Source: Hippasteria phrygiana
Taxonomy: Eukaryota; Echinodermata; Asteroidea; Valvatida; Goniasteridae
DNA: 64,000 bases
Assembly: GCA_037893225.1 (NCBI GenBank)
Contig: JAZGUH010000184.1
Span: forward strand, 2,232,001 to 2,296,000
Reading direction: 5' to 3'
Under the pieces are notes generated by a model. That model saw nothing but the letters and a program-made list of their open reading frames with translations, was not told where the DNA came from and made no database searches. Position numbers and translations under genes: made by a program. Each line of letters begins with the position of its first letter. Positions within the stretch are counted from its first letter, which is position 1. This document shows positions 10,645 to 20,845 of this stretch, one piece after another.

Positions 10645-11176
10645 TAGGGCTGTGCATCCGAACCGGCTACCCGACGGGTAATGTCAGGAACCGGTTCCAG
10701 ATTATGACTTCCTAATTTCTCAAACAGTGAAAAAGAAAGCTTTTAAATGTCATTTGTGGGGAATTTTCAAAATGGAAAAACAACAGATTAACGTTTGCGA
10801 CAGGTGCGAAAATTCAATTCACACCATAAAGCTATAGAGCTCACTGTACACACTTGCATCTTGCTGCATTGATGCACCGATGTGGTAGTATTAACGTACG
10901 GACCTTGACCAACAATACGAACAGCAATTTCCGAGATTTCATTTTTCGGATTGGTTTGCTGTAATGGGTACCCTTGTACCCGTGCTTTTTTCAATCGGGT
11001 ACCCGATTCCTGTACTACCTGTAAATGCACACCCATAACCCAGGTACCCGTGCTTTTTTTCAATCAGGTACCCGATTCCTGTACTACCCGTAAATGCACA
11101 CCCATAACCCAGGTACCCGTGCTTTTTTTCAATCAGGTACCCGATTCCCATATTACCCGTAAAGGCACACCCCTAA
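10645..11176. mobile_element. Short relative of the 6246-7719 element with internal 63-bp tandem repeat
   Basis: The left end tagggctgtgcatccgaacc and right end gtaaaggcacacccctaa resemble the ends of 6246-7719. The right third consists of about three tandem units of roughly 63 bp, each carrying ggtacccgtgctttttt, a tacccgattcc block and gtaaatgcacacccat. These units are copies of the element end itself. It finishes about 20 bp before the next exon. Confidence 0.65.
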
Positions 11177-11195
11177 TTACGTATTTGTATTACAG

Positions 11196-11395
11196 GATGA
11201 TTACATGGATGCTTTAGCCAAGCTTCACATGACGGTGTCTCGGGCGTACAAAGTGAACCCCAGCATCAAATTTGAAGTCTTCATTCACAAAGTGGACGGG
11301 CTGTCGGACGACCACAAGATCGAGACGCAGAGGGACATCCACCAGAGGGCAAACGACGACCTGACGGACGCCGGCCTGGACTGCATTCACCTCAG
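11196..11395 (+). CDS. RRAGC: RagC/D GTPase, HKVD exon
   Basis: This encodes [38 protein letters not shown] and [17 protein letters not shown] up to DCIHL. HKVD is the Rag version of the G4 guanine-specificity motif. The acceptor is tgtattacag and the donor CTCAG|GTAAAT, phase 2. The match to RagC/D is close throughout, while RagA/B differ in this region, which supports the C/D assignment. Confidence 0.97.
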
Positions 11396-11984
11396 GTAAA
11401 TCTGACCGGTCAAAAGGTCACAGGCTTCATCGAGGGTTACAAACCTGCTTGCCCCCTAGTCTTGCTCTGAGATGTTACGATCTGATATTGTTTAATGTTG
11501 GACATTTCTTGAGCAATTGTGCAGTGAAAGTCACAGGCATGCAACTTTTTCGCGGATCCCCGCGTTTTTAAAAAATCCGCACTTCAGCTCATTTTCCACC
11601 GTGCCGACTGCGGAATCGTCCACCGACATGACCAATATTGCCAGCCGCCATTGCTGGTATACCAATACGGGCTTGTGCAGCCAAGCGTAATGTAAACAAT
11701 AGGCAAACAATAGATTGAGTTTGCACAGGAATTTCTCTGGAATCTTGTTTAGATCTGGGCCCGTAAGGGTGGTAGGGTTTGTAATTCAAAATGTCGCCAA
11801 CCCTACCACCTCTGATCGTAACCCTTTACCCAGAGTGGCTTTTAGCCTTGAATTGGGGGATTTCAATTTAAGGAAAGGTCAGTTACAAGTGATGCTACTT
11901 GTGCTAGTGTCTGTGAGCGCAGTCCCACTGTAGAGCTTTTGTCGTGTCGTTTCATACACTGTCGTTGCTTCTTTCTGATTTCAG
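11396..11984. other. RagC/D intron, nothing specific seen
   Basis: 589-bp intron. It has short open frames in both directions but no repeat that I could match elsewhere in the window and no motif of note apart from a good pyrimidine tract before the acceptor. Confidence 0.6.
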
Positions 11985-12099
11985 TTTCTACCTGACGAGT
12001 ATTTACGATCACTCCATCTTTGAGGCTTTCAGCAAGGTCGTGCAAAAACTCATCCCGCAGCTTCCGACACTGGAGAACCTCCTCAACATACTCATATCG
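11985..12099 (+). CDS. RRAGC: RagC/D GTPase, end of G domain
   Basis: This encodes [33 protein letters not shown] and NILIS. It is the last part of the G domain leading to the C-terminal roadblock domain. The acceptor is ctttctgatttcag and the donor ATATCG|GTAAGG, phase 0. The donor is immediately followed by a MITE whose first base is intron position +5. Confidence 0.96.
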
Positions 12100-12100
12100 G

Positions 12101-12601
12101 TAAGGGAGCACTGCCTAACCCATGGTCGGGCCAGGCCGTTGAAAAGCCTGGCCAGGCCCCTGGGAACGCCCGGGCCTTCTATAATTCCCTGATTGTGCAC
12201 AATAGAGTACCGAAGTGATGACGTCAATCAATGCAATGTTTGGAACCAGAATACATTCTAAACTGCATGTGTTTGGAACCAGTTGCCGCGGCAACTGACG
12301 TCAGACTTCAGTACTCTATAAACTGCCCACTAGTGCTAGAGTCCAGCCAGCTCCGATTGTTCACCCAGACTTGATCTACGGCCCGTAAATGGAATGACAA
12401 CAAAAGCAATCACTACAGATTAGTGTAGGAGGGGGCCACAGCCCGGCCTAGCCTGGCAGAGGCTGGGCTTTATCGATTAGTAGATGCTCTATTGTTAGGT
12501 GATTTGTGGCTCACAATAGCAAGACTAAAAGCCAGAAGGCCCGGGCATGGCCAGGCTTTTCAACGGCCTAGCCCGACCATGGGTTAGGCAGCGCTCCCTA
12601 A
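12101..12601. mobile_element. PIF/Harbinger-like MITE inserted at the splice donor
   Basis: Long inverted ends: gggagcactgcctaaccc at 12104 and gggttaggcagcgctccc ending at 12598, continuing into ccatggtcgggccaggccg. TAA directly flanks both sides (12101-12103 and 12599-12601). A 3-bp TWA duplication is typical of PIF/Harbinger elements. The left duplicate is part of the exon donor GTAA|GG. Relatives are at 24133-24473 and 28576-28919. A second small element (12205-12316) is inserted inside this copy. Confidence 0.8.
12205..12316. mobile_element. Small MITE with gagtaccgaagtg ends, relative at 45437-45581
   Basis: The left end gagtaccgaagtgatgacgt mirrors the right end acgtcagacttcagtactc. 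Internal blocks tttggaaccag and the ends match 45437-45581, where ggtaccgaagt and cacttcggtac are the termini. It is nested inside the Harbinger-like MITE. Confidence 0.7.
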
Positions 12602-12975
12602 GCCTCAAATGACAGAGGCGTATTAAACCTTTCCTTACCACATTGTTTATTGGCTTATCTTTCCCCAGTACCACATTCTTTGTTCAGTCGAGCCTAAAAC
12701 CACTCGCGCAGAAAAAGCAGCTGACTGCTCGTTGAATGGTTGCATTTCCAACCAAAGATTTCCCCCCCAAGAATTGATTGAAAAGCAAAATGTTGTGTGT
12801 AAAGTTGGTTTCATGAAAATTCCTCCTATGGTGTAAAAATGAGTCATAACTGGTAGAATAGCAAAATTATGGCCGTTTTGGAAAAATTGTTATTTTCTGC
12901 TTATAACGTTGAATACAATAAAGTGAATTTCTGCTTATTTCAGTATTCTACGTCGTATTCTCTCTCTCTCTGCAG
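12602..12975. other. RagC/D intron remainder with dispersed repeat
   Basis: It contains the second copy of the repeat at 9892 (12749-12890) and a strong polypyrimidine run, (tctc)n, just before the acceptor at 12975. No gene. Confidence 0.6.
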
Positions 12976-13118
12976 AACTCTGGAATCGAGAAAGCGTTTC
13001 TCTTCGACGTCGTCAGCAAGATTTACATCGCGACAGACAGCTCCCCGGTGGATATGCAGTCCTACGAGTTATGCTGCGATATGATTGATGTGGTTATTGA
13101 TGTCTCTTGTATATATGG
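12976..13118 (+). CDS. RRAGC: RagC/D GTPase, roadblock domain start
   Basis: This encodes [36 protein letters not shown] and [12 protein letters not shown]. It is the first strand and helix of the C-terminal roadblock fold used for heterodimer formation with RagA/B. The acceptor is ctctctctgcag and the donor TATGG|GTAGGT, phase 2. The sequence is nearly identical to human RagC/D in this block. Confidence 0.97.
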
Positions 13119-13237
13119 GTAGGTTTTACCAATACCAATGGAGTCCAGGAAGTTGTTATATTCAAACAATTTGAAATAGAAATTGTAGAGAAATTTCTCG
13201 AAACATGCCGGTATTAATCCCCTGAAATTTGTCCTGT

Positions 13238-13690
13238 GCGTGCTGTGCCCTGTAAAGCTTGGTTTCCATATCGACGTAAGCAACGCAGAGAACAACATAA
13301 ACAGCACCCAAACTACAGCGCAGACATATGGAAACATTTCCTCCGTAAACGTCGCGGGCAACCCAGACGGACGTAAACTATCTCGCAGACGATCGGCAAA
13401 GTTGAACTCGGTTGGCGATCGTCTGCGTATCCCTACCGTTTGCCCGCCGATCATTTCGGTGAATGGAAACACATTGGATTGGATTGGATTGGATTGGATT
13501 GGATTGGATTGGATTGGATTGGATTGGATTGGATTGGATTGGATTGGATTGGATTGGATTGGCACTCAATATGATTACGTGGCATATCGGATCAATCGCA
13601 GCGCCCTCCAGACGTCACAGCACGTCCCGCTTACAACGGTTCTGCGTACTGTCTTGCGCAGTCTGTGAAGGCGATATGGAAACTAGGCTT
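13238..13690. mobile_element. Foldback element hosting an ATTGG microsatellite
   Basis: ggtttccatatcg (about 13260) and cgatatggaaac (about 13672) are inverted ends. A second internal pair is cgcagacgatcgg (13386) with cgatcgtctgcg (13416). The (ATTGG)n array lies in its centre-right. This is the usual design of foldback MITEs, with a microsatellite born inside. Confidence 0.6.
13473..13562 (+). repeat. (ATTGG)18 perfect pentanucleotide microsatellite
   Basis: Ninety bases with a perfect period of five. Because 5 is not a multiple of 3 the array reads as IGLDW and NPIQS repeats in overlapping frames on the two strands; these frames are not proteins. It lies inside the intron between the roadblock exons of RagC/D. 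Confidence 0.97.
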
Positions 13691-14110
13691 AACTTTAGCA
13701 ATCTGCATTATTTTTCTGCAGTTTGTTAGTCTTCCAAATCTCGAGAAATACGACCCACCCGAGTGATTTTTTTTTCTTCAAATAATCTCTCGGGACAACA
13801 CTGAGTATGCGGTGTTTTTAAAAATTTGTCGGTGAAGGACAAACCCAATATTGAATTTACATCACCCCCGACGCAAATTCCATATTATGAAATGACCCAA
13901 GATGTTGACTATTAAAATCTTGCACTTCTAACTCCATTTGTCATTCCATCACGTTAAGCAGTCATCTGCATTATAAAGCTTTACGTACGCAGGGAATTTT
14001 TTACTTTTCCTGCACGTTGAACAAAAGAAAGTGGAACCTGACACCTTGTTTTCCAAAGCAGCGGCGTGTTTGGCGGATCCTTTTTTTTCTTCAAATTTTT
14101 ACCCCTATTT

Positions 14111-14388
14111 CAGGGGAGAGATTTGTCAGGATTTTTTCCTGATTTCAGGATTTTTTGTCGGGATTTCAGAATTTTTAAAGAATCTCTTTTGCAATCAGAA
14201 ATTGCTGAGGTGTTGTCCCAAAGGTGTTTTTACCTGTAAAAGTGGATATAGACCAATAAAAATTGATATTTTAAAAAGGTGCCTTTAGGCAAATACAAAC
14301 CATATGTTGATCTGGGGTCCTCGTGGATTTGTTCGTAAATTGTTCGTGGATTTCGTAGATTTTTCATTTTTGGCCAATCTCACCCCTG
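14111..14388 (+). mobile_element. MITE, family also at 4810-5056
   Basis: Ends caggggagagatttgtcagg and ggccaatctcacccctg are imperfect inverted repeats. The interior matches 4810-5056 over most of its length (see tacctgtaaaagtggatata and gtgcctttaggcaaat). This is the more complete of the two copies. Confidence 0.75.
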
Positions 14389-14536
14389 CTACATGTATTT
14401 ATACCAAGACTGAGCCGTGTTTATTGACCCAATGGATAAATAGGAAAATCCTTTATACAGGTCAAATTGCACTAAAATGTAGATAAATACTTAAAGGTTT
14501 TGGTCACGTGAAACCCAGTGAAGTGGTGTTTTAGGG

Positions 14537-15002
14537 GTTAGTGTACACGATTGGTAATCCTCCAAACTTTTTTTCACTGAATTTTAACGAAATACCTGAC
14601 TAGACTGTAAGTTAATAGTAGTCTCAATCATCCTGTGAAATGATGGCACCAGGTGTGCTGTCGTTTTCGAGAAAAGTGGAAATTTATATTGTTTTCCAAC
14701 GATTTCCAGCTGGAAATTGTTGGGAAAACTGCCCTGTAGCCTTTAGTCGAGGCGCGCGTGGCTACCCGGACGAGTGGCGCGCCCCGGACATGCTGGCATT
14801 ATGGGCGCGTCACGCGTCCAGGTAGCCACGCGCGCCTTGACTAAAGGCTATCATCCGCCCGACGGTTGAAAACGAGCGCCGTTTTTCTCTTGTTTTTTTC
14901 CGCCATCCAACAACGCAAAACTTTGAACATAAAAATACTAACCCCCAAATTCGCCCATTTCTGAAAATTGCAACAATGACCAATCATGTACACTACGTTT
15001 AA
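14537..15002 (-). mobile_element. GC-hairpin MITE (family of 20846-21328), minus orientation
   Basis: The ends gtgtacacgattggtaa and ttgcaacaatgaccaatcat with gtacactac match the copy at 20846-21328 in reverse. The core is a strong GC-rich stem (ggcgcgcgtggctaccc about 14750 pairing with gtagccacgcgcgcc about 14822) flanked by tagcctttagtc and gactaaaggcta. It is non-coding. Confidence 0.8.
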
Positions 15003-15069
15003 AATCGAAATTTTTGACAAGTTTTTAAAATAAGAGAATGCAGGATTTTATCAATTAAACTTGACCATA

Positions 15070-15510
15070 ATCCCATTTAAACGTACTGTATAAGATTTGC
15101 TTTTGCTTGTAATTTTCAGAAATGAATGGATTTGGGGGTTAGTATTTTATACTAAATACTGTAACACAGACCCATTCAAAGTTTTGTGTGCATAGATGCT
15201 GGGAAAACAGAGAAAAATGCTGTTCTTGTAGTCTGGTTCCCTGACCTATTTTAGATAATGGAGCAATTTATTGACATCAGGAATTATCAGGTCGGGGAAC
15301 AAGACTATTTTCAACGATTGTCGGCTGACCATCGCTAGAAATTTATACAAAAAATTTTACTTGAAAATGACAGCACGCCAGGTGCCATGATTTCACAGGA
15401 TGCTTGAGACTATTATTTACTTAGTCAAGTAATGTACATGTACATTGAATTTCATAATAATTCAGTAGTTTTTTGTTTGGTGTTTGAAAATGTATATTAC
15501 CTCTAAAAAG
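15070..15510. repeat. Degenerate relative of the GC-hairpin MITE
   Basis: It shares gggggttagtattttat, the aacagagaa...tgctgttct block, gacagcacgccaggtgccat and tgatttcacaggatg with 40950-41412 and 36400-36625. It lacks the GC-rich core. Probably an older subfamily placed next to the intact copy. Confidence 0.55.
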
Positions 15511-15582
15511 AAGGCATGTCGACATGTGACTCATTTTGCTTGATCAGGCCACATATATCAATGTTTTCTACTTTTTTTTTTT

Positions 15583-15672
15583 AAGTGAACAAAGAAACTG
15601 GCAGGAGCGGGATTCGAACCTGCGACCTCCGGGTTACCGTACCGGCGCTCTACCAACTGAGCTATCTTGTTC
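15583..15672 (-). repeat. tRNA-derived SINE, copy 3 (minus strand)
   Basis: In reverse it reads ...gatagctcagttggtagagc, then the B-box ggttcgaatcccgctcctgcc and the tail agtttctttgttcac. This copy has the fullest A-box of the five. It lies about 60 bp upstream of a RagC/D splice acceptor (15731), inside the branch-point region, in antisense to the gene. Confidence 0.85.
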
Positions 15673-15731
15673 CATGTTTCCAGAGTTTAATGAAATGTTG
15701 ATTTTTCTTTCCAATTTTTGCTTTCTGCCAG

Positions 15732-15877
15732 TTTGCCGGATGACGGTGAGGTAGCGTACGATACCGACTCCAGCTCCATCATACGACTGAACAACGCAAC
15801 GATTCTGTACCTCAAGGAAGTCAACAGATACCTAGCCCTCGTCTGCATCCTAAGGGAGGACAACTTTGACAGACAAG
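15732..15877 (+). CDS. RRAGC: RagC/D GTPase, roadblock domain exon 2
   Basis: This encodes LPDDGEVAYDTDSSSIIRLN, NATILYLKEVNRYLALVCIL and REDNFDRQ. It corresponds to the vertebrate [20 protein letters not shown] block. The acceptor is tttctgccag and the donor ACAAG|GTGAGA, phase 1. Decayed copies of the 3' end of this exon plus its donor recur in the following intron. Confidence 0.95.
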
Positions 15878-15926
15878 GTGAGAGACAGGGTGGGGGAGAA
15901 GGGTGGGGGAGGTCTGTTCAGGCCCC

Positions 15927-16930
15927 GGTCTGCATTCCGAGGATAACACTGATATGCAGAGACGGGAAGGGGAAAATGGTCAGAGGAAAGTTTTCATTTC
16001 AGTGGTGGGATATAAATCCGTTTTTACATTCGGTTTAAATTCTACGATGCGGTTTCGATTTTGGAAACTGGATATTCGAAAGGAATACAGAATTCAGCCT
16101 TCCTTTTGTTCTGACGCAGGCTAAAGAAAACAACTGGAACATCCTCCAATTTGCTCCGTGGTCTCCGATTGTAACTGCATTCACTCACTAGTGGTCTTCT
16201 TGGTATATGAATAGCCTGCCCATCCATTTGTTTACATTACAGCTCTGGGGTGTTTTTGTAAAGGCACAGTGGTCACTGAATCCTGCAAACTATATCCAGT
16301 CATTGGGAGGGCTTTTCATGCAGCACCTCACTCGTCGCTTTTTGTCGGCATGACTGTGAGCTAGATGGGAACTAGATAAACCGTTATTTGGCTTGAATAA
16401 AATGAGGATTTAACTGGATTTTTGAAAGCTCCAATCTCTTCCACCGCTAAATCATTTGTGCTGAACAAAACCTGCATTCTGAGAGAGGACATTGATGGGG
16501 TGAGAGATGGGGTGGGAGATGGGGTGGGAGATGGGGTGGGAGATGGGGTGGGAGATGGGGTGGGGAGAAGATCCAGCTTGTGTCAAGACATAGCCTGCAG
16601 TCTTACCGGACATTGAGAAACTGATTGTGGGAAAGATTGGGGTAAAACAATCAGTGGTAACCTACAGTATTCTAGTGTACATTCTGCACAAGGATGACCT
16701 TGACAGACAAGGTGAGACACAGGGTGGGGGAAACGGTGAGGAAAGGAATTTGATTGAGCTCGTCTTGTCTGGTAATTAGAGAGCAAAGCTAAATATATGA
16801 CGGGGTGAGAGCCAGGTGGTCGGAATGGTGGGAAAAGGAAATAAATTTTGAACGCAGACATAGTATGCATTCTGACAGTCTTGACAAACTAGGTGAGAAA
16901 TAGGGTGAGAGAGGGGGTGGGGTTTCAGTA
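15927..16930 (+). repeat. Intronic decayed copies of the preceding exon end and donor
   Basis: Exon end tgcatcctaagggaggacaa with ttgacagacaaggtgagaga is echoed at about 15930 (gtctgcattccgaggataac), 16470 (cctgcattctgagagaggac, followed by gtgagagatggggtggg), 16677 (acattctgcacaaggatgac, followed by cttgacagacaaggtgaga) and 16865 (gcattctgacagtcttgac, followed by aaactaggtgagaaa). Each keeps the CATTCTG...GGTGAGA...GGGTGGGG order. They are not open in the RagC frame, so they look like ancient tandem duplications of an exon-intron junction. Confidence 0.65.
16497..16566 (+). repeat. 12-bp G-rich minisatellite
   Basis: Five to six units of ggggtgggagat. The unit begins as the intronic sequence after one of the decayed donor copies, so the array probably expanded from it. 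Runs of four and three G per unit could form G-quadruplexes on the sense strand of the RagC/D pre-mRNA. Confidence 0.9.
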
Positions 16931-17147
16931 TGCCAAACCCAGAAGTACCTCTACAATAAAGCCATATTTTCCAGACACCTAGACTTTTCACGCCACCAGT
17001 ATAGTATACACATATGGACTGGCAATGGAGGTCCTGTGAGTGATCATATGTGTCACATTTCCCCGAAAAAATTTGATAAAAACAAATTTAAAAACATTGA
17101 AAATTTTGGATGGCCCCCTAAGCACTTTCCTTTCGAAAATTGTCATT

Positions 17148-17408
17148 TGTGACCGGATCCTACGAAATGAGTCTTAAGGTCATTTTTTTTACTTGTTAGT
17201 TTTTTACTTGCATTGGATAGAGCATACTTGGCTCTCATTCTGATATATCACTCAGTTTGACATCCTGATGAATATGGGCATTATGTGGGTGAAAACCTTG
17301 ACAGTTCCTGTTGATGTCCGCAGTATAAGTCATGTTCAAGGACCTGTAATTTAAAAGTAGCTATGGCAACTTGTGACTCATTTTGTTGGGTTGGGTCACA
17401 TTTGCGAC
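17148..17408 (+). mobile_element. MITE with gtgacc/ggtcac ends; inverted copy at 44594-44832
   Basis: The left end ttgtgaccggatcctacgaa and right end gttgggttgggtcacattt are inverted at the termini. The interior (catcctgatgaatatgggca, aaaccttgacagttcct) matches 44594-44832 in reverse. It lies in the last RagC/D intron. Confidence 0.75.
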
Positions 17409-17474
17409 AAAGGATACCCTGTTTTTGGTGCGCGGTGAATTAATTTGAATTCTTTGATTCTATCTGGCTCGCAG

Positions 17475-17656
17475 GTCTGATCGACTACAATTTTCTCTGC
17501 TTCAAGACGGCCATCGAGGAAATTTTTGAGGTCAGACAAAAGGGCCAGGTGTCCTCCGTCTCGACTGGAGCGACGGGCATGAAGTCGTTACGCTCGCTAA
17601 GCAACGATTCCACGGACAGCCCACAGATGAATGGGCTGGTCTCGACGAAATCCTGA
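17475..17656 (+). CDS. RRAGC: RagC/D GTPase, C-terminal exon and stop
   Basis: This encodes GLIDYNFLCFKTAIEEIFEV and a divergent Ser/Thr-rich tail ending ...GLVSTKS, stop TGA at 17654-17656. GLIDYNF.CF matches the end of the roadblock domain in RagC/D. The acceptor is ctggctcgcag. With the upstream exons this gives 388 codons plus the missing Met, close to the roughly 400 aa of human RagC and RagD. The tail is not conserved with vertebrates. I saw no obvious poly(A) signal close to the stop. Confidence 0.95.
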
Positions 17657-17672
17657 GATGGTCGTGAAATGA

Positions 17673-17674
<2 letters not shown>

Positions 17675-17708
<34 letters not shown>
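17675..17708 (+). repeat. Poly-T tract (34)
   Basis: Uninterrupted T run about 20 bases after the RagC/D stop codon, in the presumed 3' UTR. It would be a U-rich tract in the mRNA or may mark a retroposed tail in antisense. Length is likely unstable. Confidence 0.95.
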
Positions 17709-17711
<3 letters not shown>

Positions 17712-18917
17712 TGAATCTGTAAAATGAACTTAACAAAAGTCGGGCTGTTGTCAGATTTTGAAGTATGTTGATGCCCGGACAATAGGCTTGGGCGATTCCG
17801 TGCATGAGTGGATTCTACCCGGCTGTAACAATCGGAATTGTGATGACATTTTTATTTTTAGGATTCGACGTCGTCAAATAGCCAAGTCTGCTTCCTTGAA
17901 GTAGATTCCAATTAACGCCCGACGATTCTGAAATTACCGACTCTCAAAAATGGATTTTTGAGACGGCGGATGCCCTGAAGAGACTGCATGTGGCGCTTCA
18001 CAGAGCAGCTGTTCGTCCAGGAAATCTACCAACGCCGCGCCGATACAAGGAGGATGCAACACTCGCGCCCATTTTGTGCATGATTTAATTATGGAGTCGA
18101 TTCTGAAAGGAATCGCGATTCTCGCTTGGAGTTGCCCCAAACCTGCTGTACAGCAAAGCGTAGTACTGCTTTTTTGTCTACGCAGTGGTAGGTGATGCAC
18201 GGTGTCGTCACTCTCAGTTGTGGAGGTTCGAATCCATGTGTGGAGTTTGGTTTTCTTGTCCTCAGTGAACCATTTTTGGATATTCCCATGACCTGGGCAA
18301 AGCTGTCAACCAAATGCGCATTTTCCGTCTTCCGTACAGAAAATCCCGAAAAATGCAGAAGTATAAATGTTTGTTTATAAATACGGATTTTGTGAAATCC
18401 GACCATAATAATGTTTTGTCATGCATGTTATGCTATTATACTGCGCGTGTACTGGCTCATGATTGCGATCCAACCCGAACGGACGCAACTTTAGCTTTGA
18501 AAATAAACAAAGAAGGAGACGGTCCATCCAGCGCTTGGGTTCGTTAAACTCATGATGCACAACGGCGTGCACGCATAGCATGAGCTCAGGAAAAAATTAA
18601 TCTGATTTTCAGGTAAAGTTTCAATTTCATGAAAAATACAGATTTTTCTGAGCAAAATACTGATTTTCTGCCATCTGAATACTGAAATGAGTTTTTAAAG
18701 GTTGGCAGCTGTGCCGGGGGGAATATTTCCAACTTGAAACTGGAAAAAAAAGAGCTTTGTTGTAATCGTTACGGAGAAAGGGTTCTCTTGTATATATATG
18801 TATATATGTATGTAAGTTATGTGCTTCCCGTGCACTTGTAATCCCTCTTTGATAAGTAGTAGTGGTAAATTTTTCTTTTGTGAGTATTACGATTACTTTA
18901 ACACTTTCAGTCCTGTA
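17709..18917. other. Downstream flank of RagC/D, no gene
   Basis: There are short open frames on both strands with no recognisable domain. A B-box-like aggttcgaatcc at 18225 hints at a SINE or tRNA relic with no complete structure. A tatatatgtatatatgtatg stretch lies near 18790. The 3' UTR of the RagC/D gene probably occupies the first part. Confidence 0.5.
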
Positions 18918-20536
18918 CCCGGGCTGTGCCACACTCCTTCAGATCCTACACCCGGGATATCCCGGGTTGTGCCACCCTCCTCCAGATCCCACACCCGGGT
19001 TGTGCCACACTCCTTCAGATCCTACTCCCGGGATATCCCGGGTTGTGCCACCCTCCTTCAAATCCTACACCCGGGATATCCCGGGTTGTGCCACACTCCT
19101 TCAGATCCCACACCCGGGATATCCTGGGTTGTGCCACCCTCCTTCAAATCCTACACCCGGGATATCCCGGGTTGTGCCACACTCCTTCAGATCCTACACC
19201 CGGGATATCCCGGGTTGTGCCACACTCCTTCAGATCCCACACCCGGGATATCCTGGGTTGTGCCACCCTCCTTCAAATCCTACACCCGGGATATCCCGGG
19301 TTGTGCCACACTCCTTCAGATCCTACACCAGGGATATCCTGGGTTGTGCCACCCTCCTTCAAATCCTACACCTGGGATATCCCGGGTTGTGCCACCCTCC
19401 TTCAAATCCTACACCCGGGATATCCCGGGTTGTGCCACCCTCCTTCAGATCCTACACCAGGGATATCCCGGGTTGTGCCACCCTCCTTCAGATCCTACAC
19501 CCGGGATATCCCGGGTTGTGCCACACTCCTTCAGATCCCACACCCGGGATATCCTGGGTTGTGCCACCCTCCTTCAGATCCTACACCCGGGATATCCTGG
19601 GTTGTGCCACCCTCCTTCAAATCCTACACCTGGGATATCCCGGGTTGTGCCACACTCCTTCAGATCCCACACCCGGGATATCCCGGGTTGTGCCACCCTC
19701 CTTCAAATCCTACACCCGGGATATCCCGGGTTGTGCCACACTCCTTCAGATCCTACACCAGGGATATCCTGGGTTGTGCCACCCTCCTTCAAATCCTACA
19801 CCTGGGATATCCCGGGTTGTGCCACCCTCCTTCAAATCCTACACCTGGGATATCCCGGGTTGTGCCACCCTCCTTCAGATCCTACACCAGGGATATCCCG
19901 GGTTGTGCCACCCTCCTTCAGATCCTACACCAGGGATATCCCGGGTTGTGCCACCCTCCTTCAGATCCTACACCCGGGATATCCCGGGTTGTGCCACCCT
20001 CCTTCAGATCCTACACCAGGGATATCCCGGGTTGTGCCACCCTCCTTCAAATCCTACACCCGGGATATCCGGGGTTGTGCCACCCTCCTTCAGATCCTAC
20101 ACCAGGGATATCCCGTGTTGTGCCACACTCCTTTAAATCCCACACCCGGGATATCCCGGGTTGTGCCACACTCCTTTAAATCCCACACCCGGGATATCCC
20201 GGGTTGTGCCACCCTCCTTCAAATTCCACACCCAGGATATCCCGGGTTGTGCCACACTCTTTCAAATCCTACACCCGGGTTGTGCCACCCTCCTTCAGAT
20301 CCTACACCAGGGATATCCCGGGTTGTGCCACCCTCCTTCAGATCCTACACCAGGGATATCCCGGGTTGTGCCACCCTCCTTTAAATCCCACACCCAGGAT
20401 ATCCCGGGTTGTGCCACCCTCCTTCAAATTCCACACCCAGGATATCCCGGGTTGTGCCAACCTCCTTCAAATCCCACACCCAGGATATCCCGGGTTGTGC
20501 CACCCTCCTTCAAATCCCACACCCAGGATATCCCGG
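18918..20536 (+). repeat. 43-bp minisatellite, about 38 units
   Basis: The unit is cccgggttgtgccaccctcc followed by ttcaaatcctacacccgggatat. Most units are 43 bp; at least two (near 18990 and 20270) lack atatcccggg and are about 33 bp. Adjacent units create the perfect 16-base palindrome CCCGGGATATCCCGGG at each junction. 43 is one more than a multiple of three, so every forward frame passes through all three phases of the unit, and since no phase has a stop all three frames stay open (up to 521 codons). The predicted peptide has a 43-residue period. I regard it as a satellite and not a gene. Confidence 0.95.
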
Positions 20537-20831
20537 CCTGTGTGGGTGTTGTCCCAAAGTATGTGGGTGCTCAACTCCAAAACAAACTTCCTTAGACTTC
20601 AATGCTAAAAACCCCAACATAAAAAAAATGGGAAATAATACAATTTTCTCAGGTTAATTGAAGGTTTTGTGTTTGTGCTTTGTAACTGTTGCACCTCGAT
20701 GAGCTTTTCCAATAAAGACATTCCATCAAAAATGCAGTAAAACTAGAATATGATCAGGTCGGCGTATCCAATTTTAGTCCGGTTTTTGACTGGCCCATCA
20801 ATGTGGGATCTGAAGACAAACTGTGGTGTGA
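20537..20831. other. Unique sequence between minisatellite and duplication
   Basis: About 295 bases with no gene. AATAAA at 20711 could serve as a poly(A) signal on the + strand but is not linked to a coding exon here. Confidence 0.5.
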
Positions 20832-20845
20832 CGTAGTATTTGGTA

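Noticed and set aside
13062..13729. Frames with NPIQS or IGLDW repeats
   Set aside because: Products of the (ATTGG)18 microsatellite on each strand.
18819..20384. 521-, 424- and 417-codon open frames
   Set aside because: They are the three phases of one 43-bp satellite with no stop in its unit. All have the same 43-residue period and no domain, so they are not evidence of a protein.
18918..20536. CRISPR array
   Set aside because: The repeats are contiguous with no variable spacers, and the DNA is eukaryotic with spliced genes.
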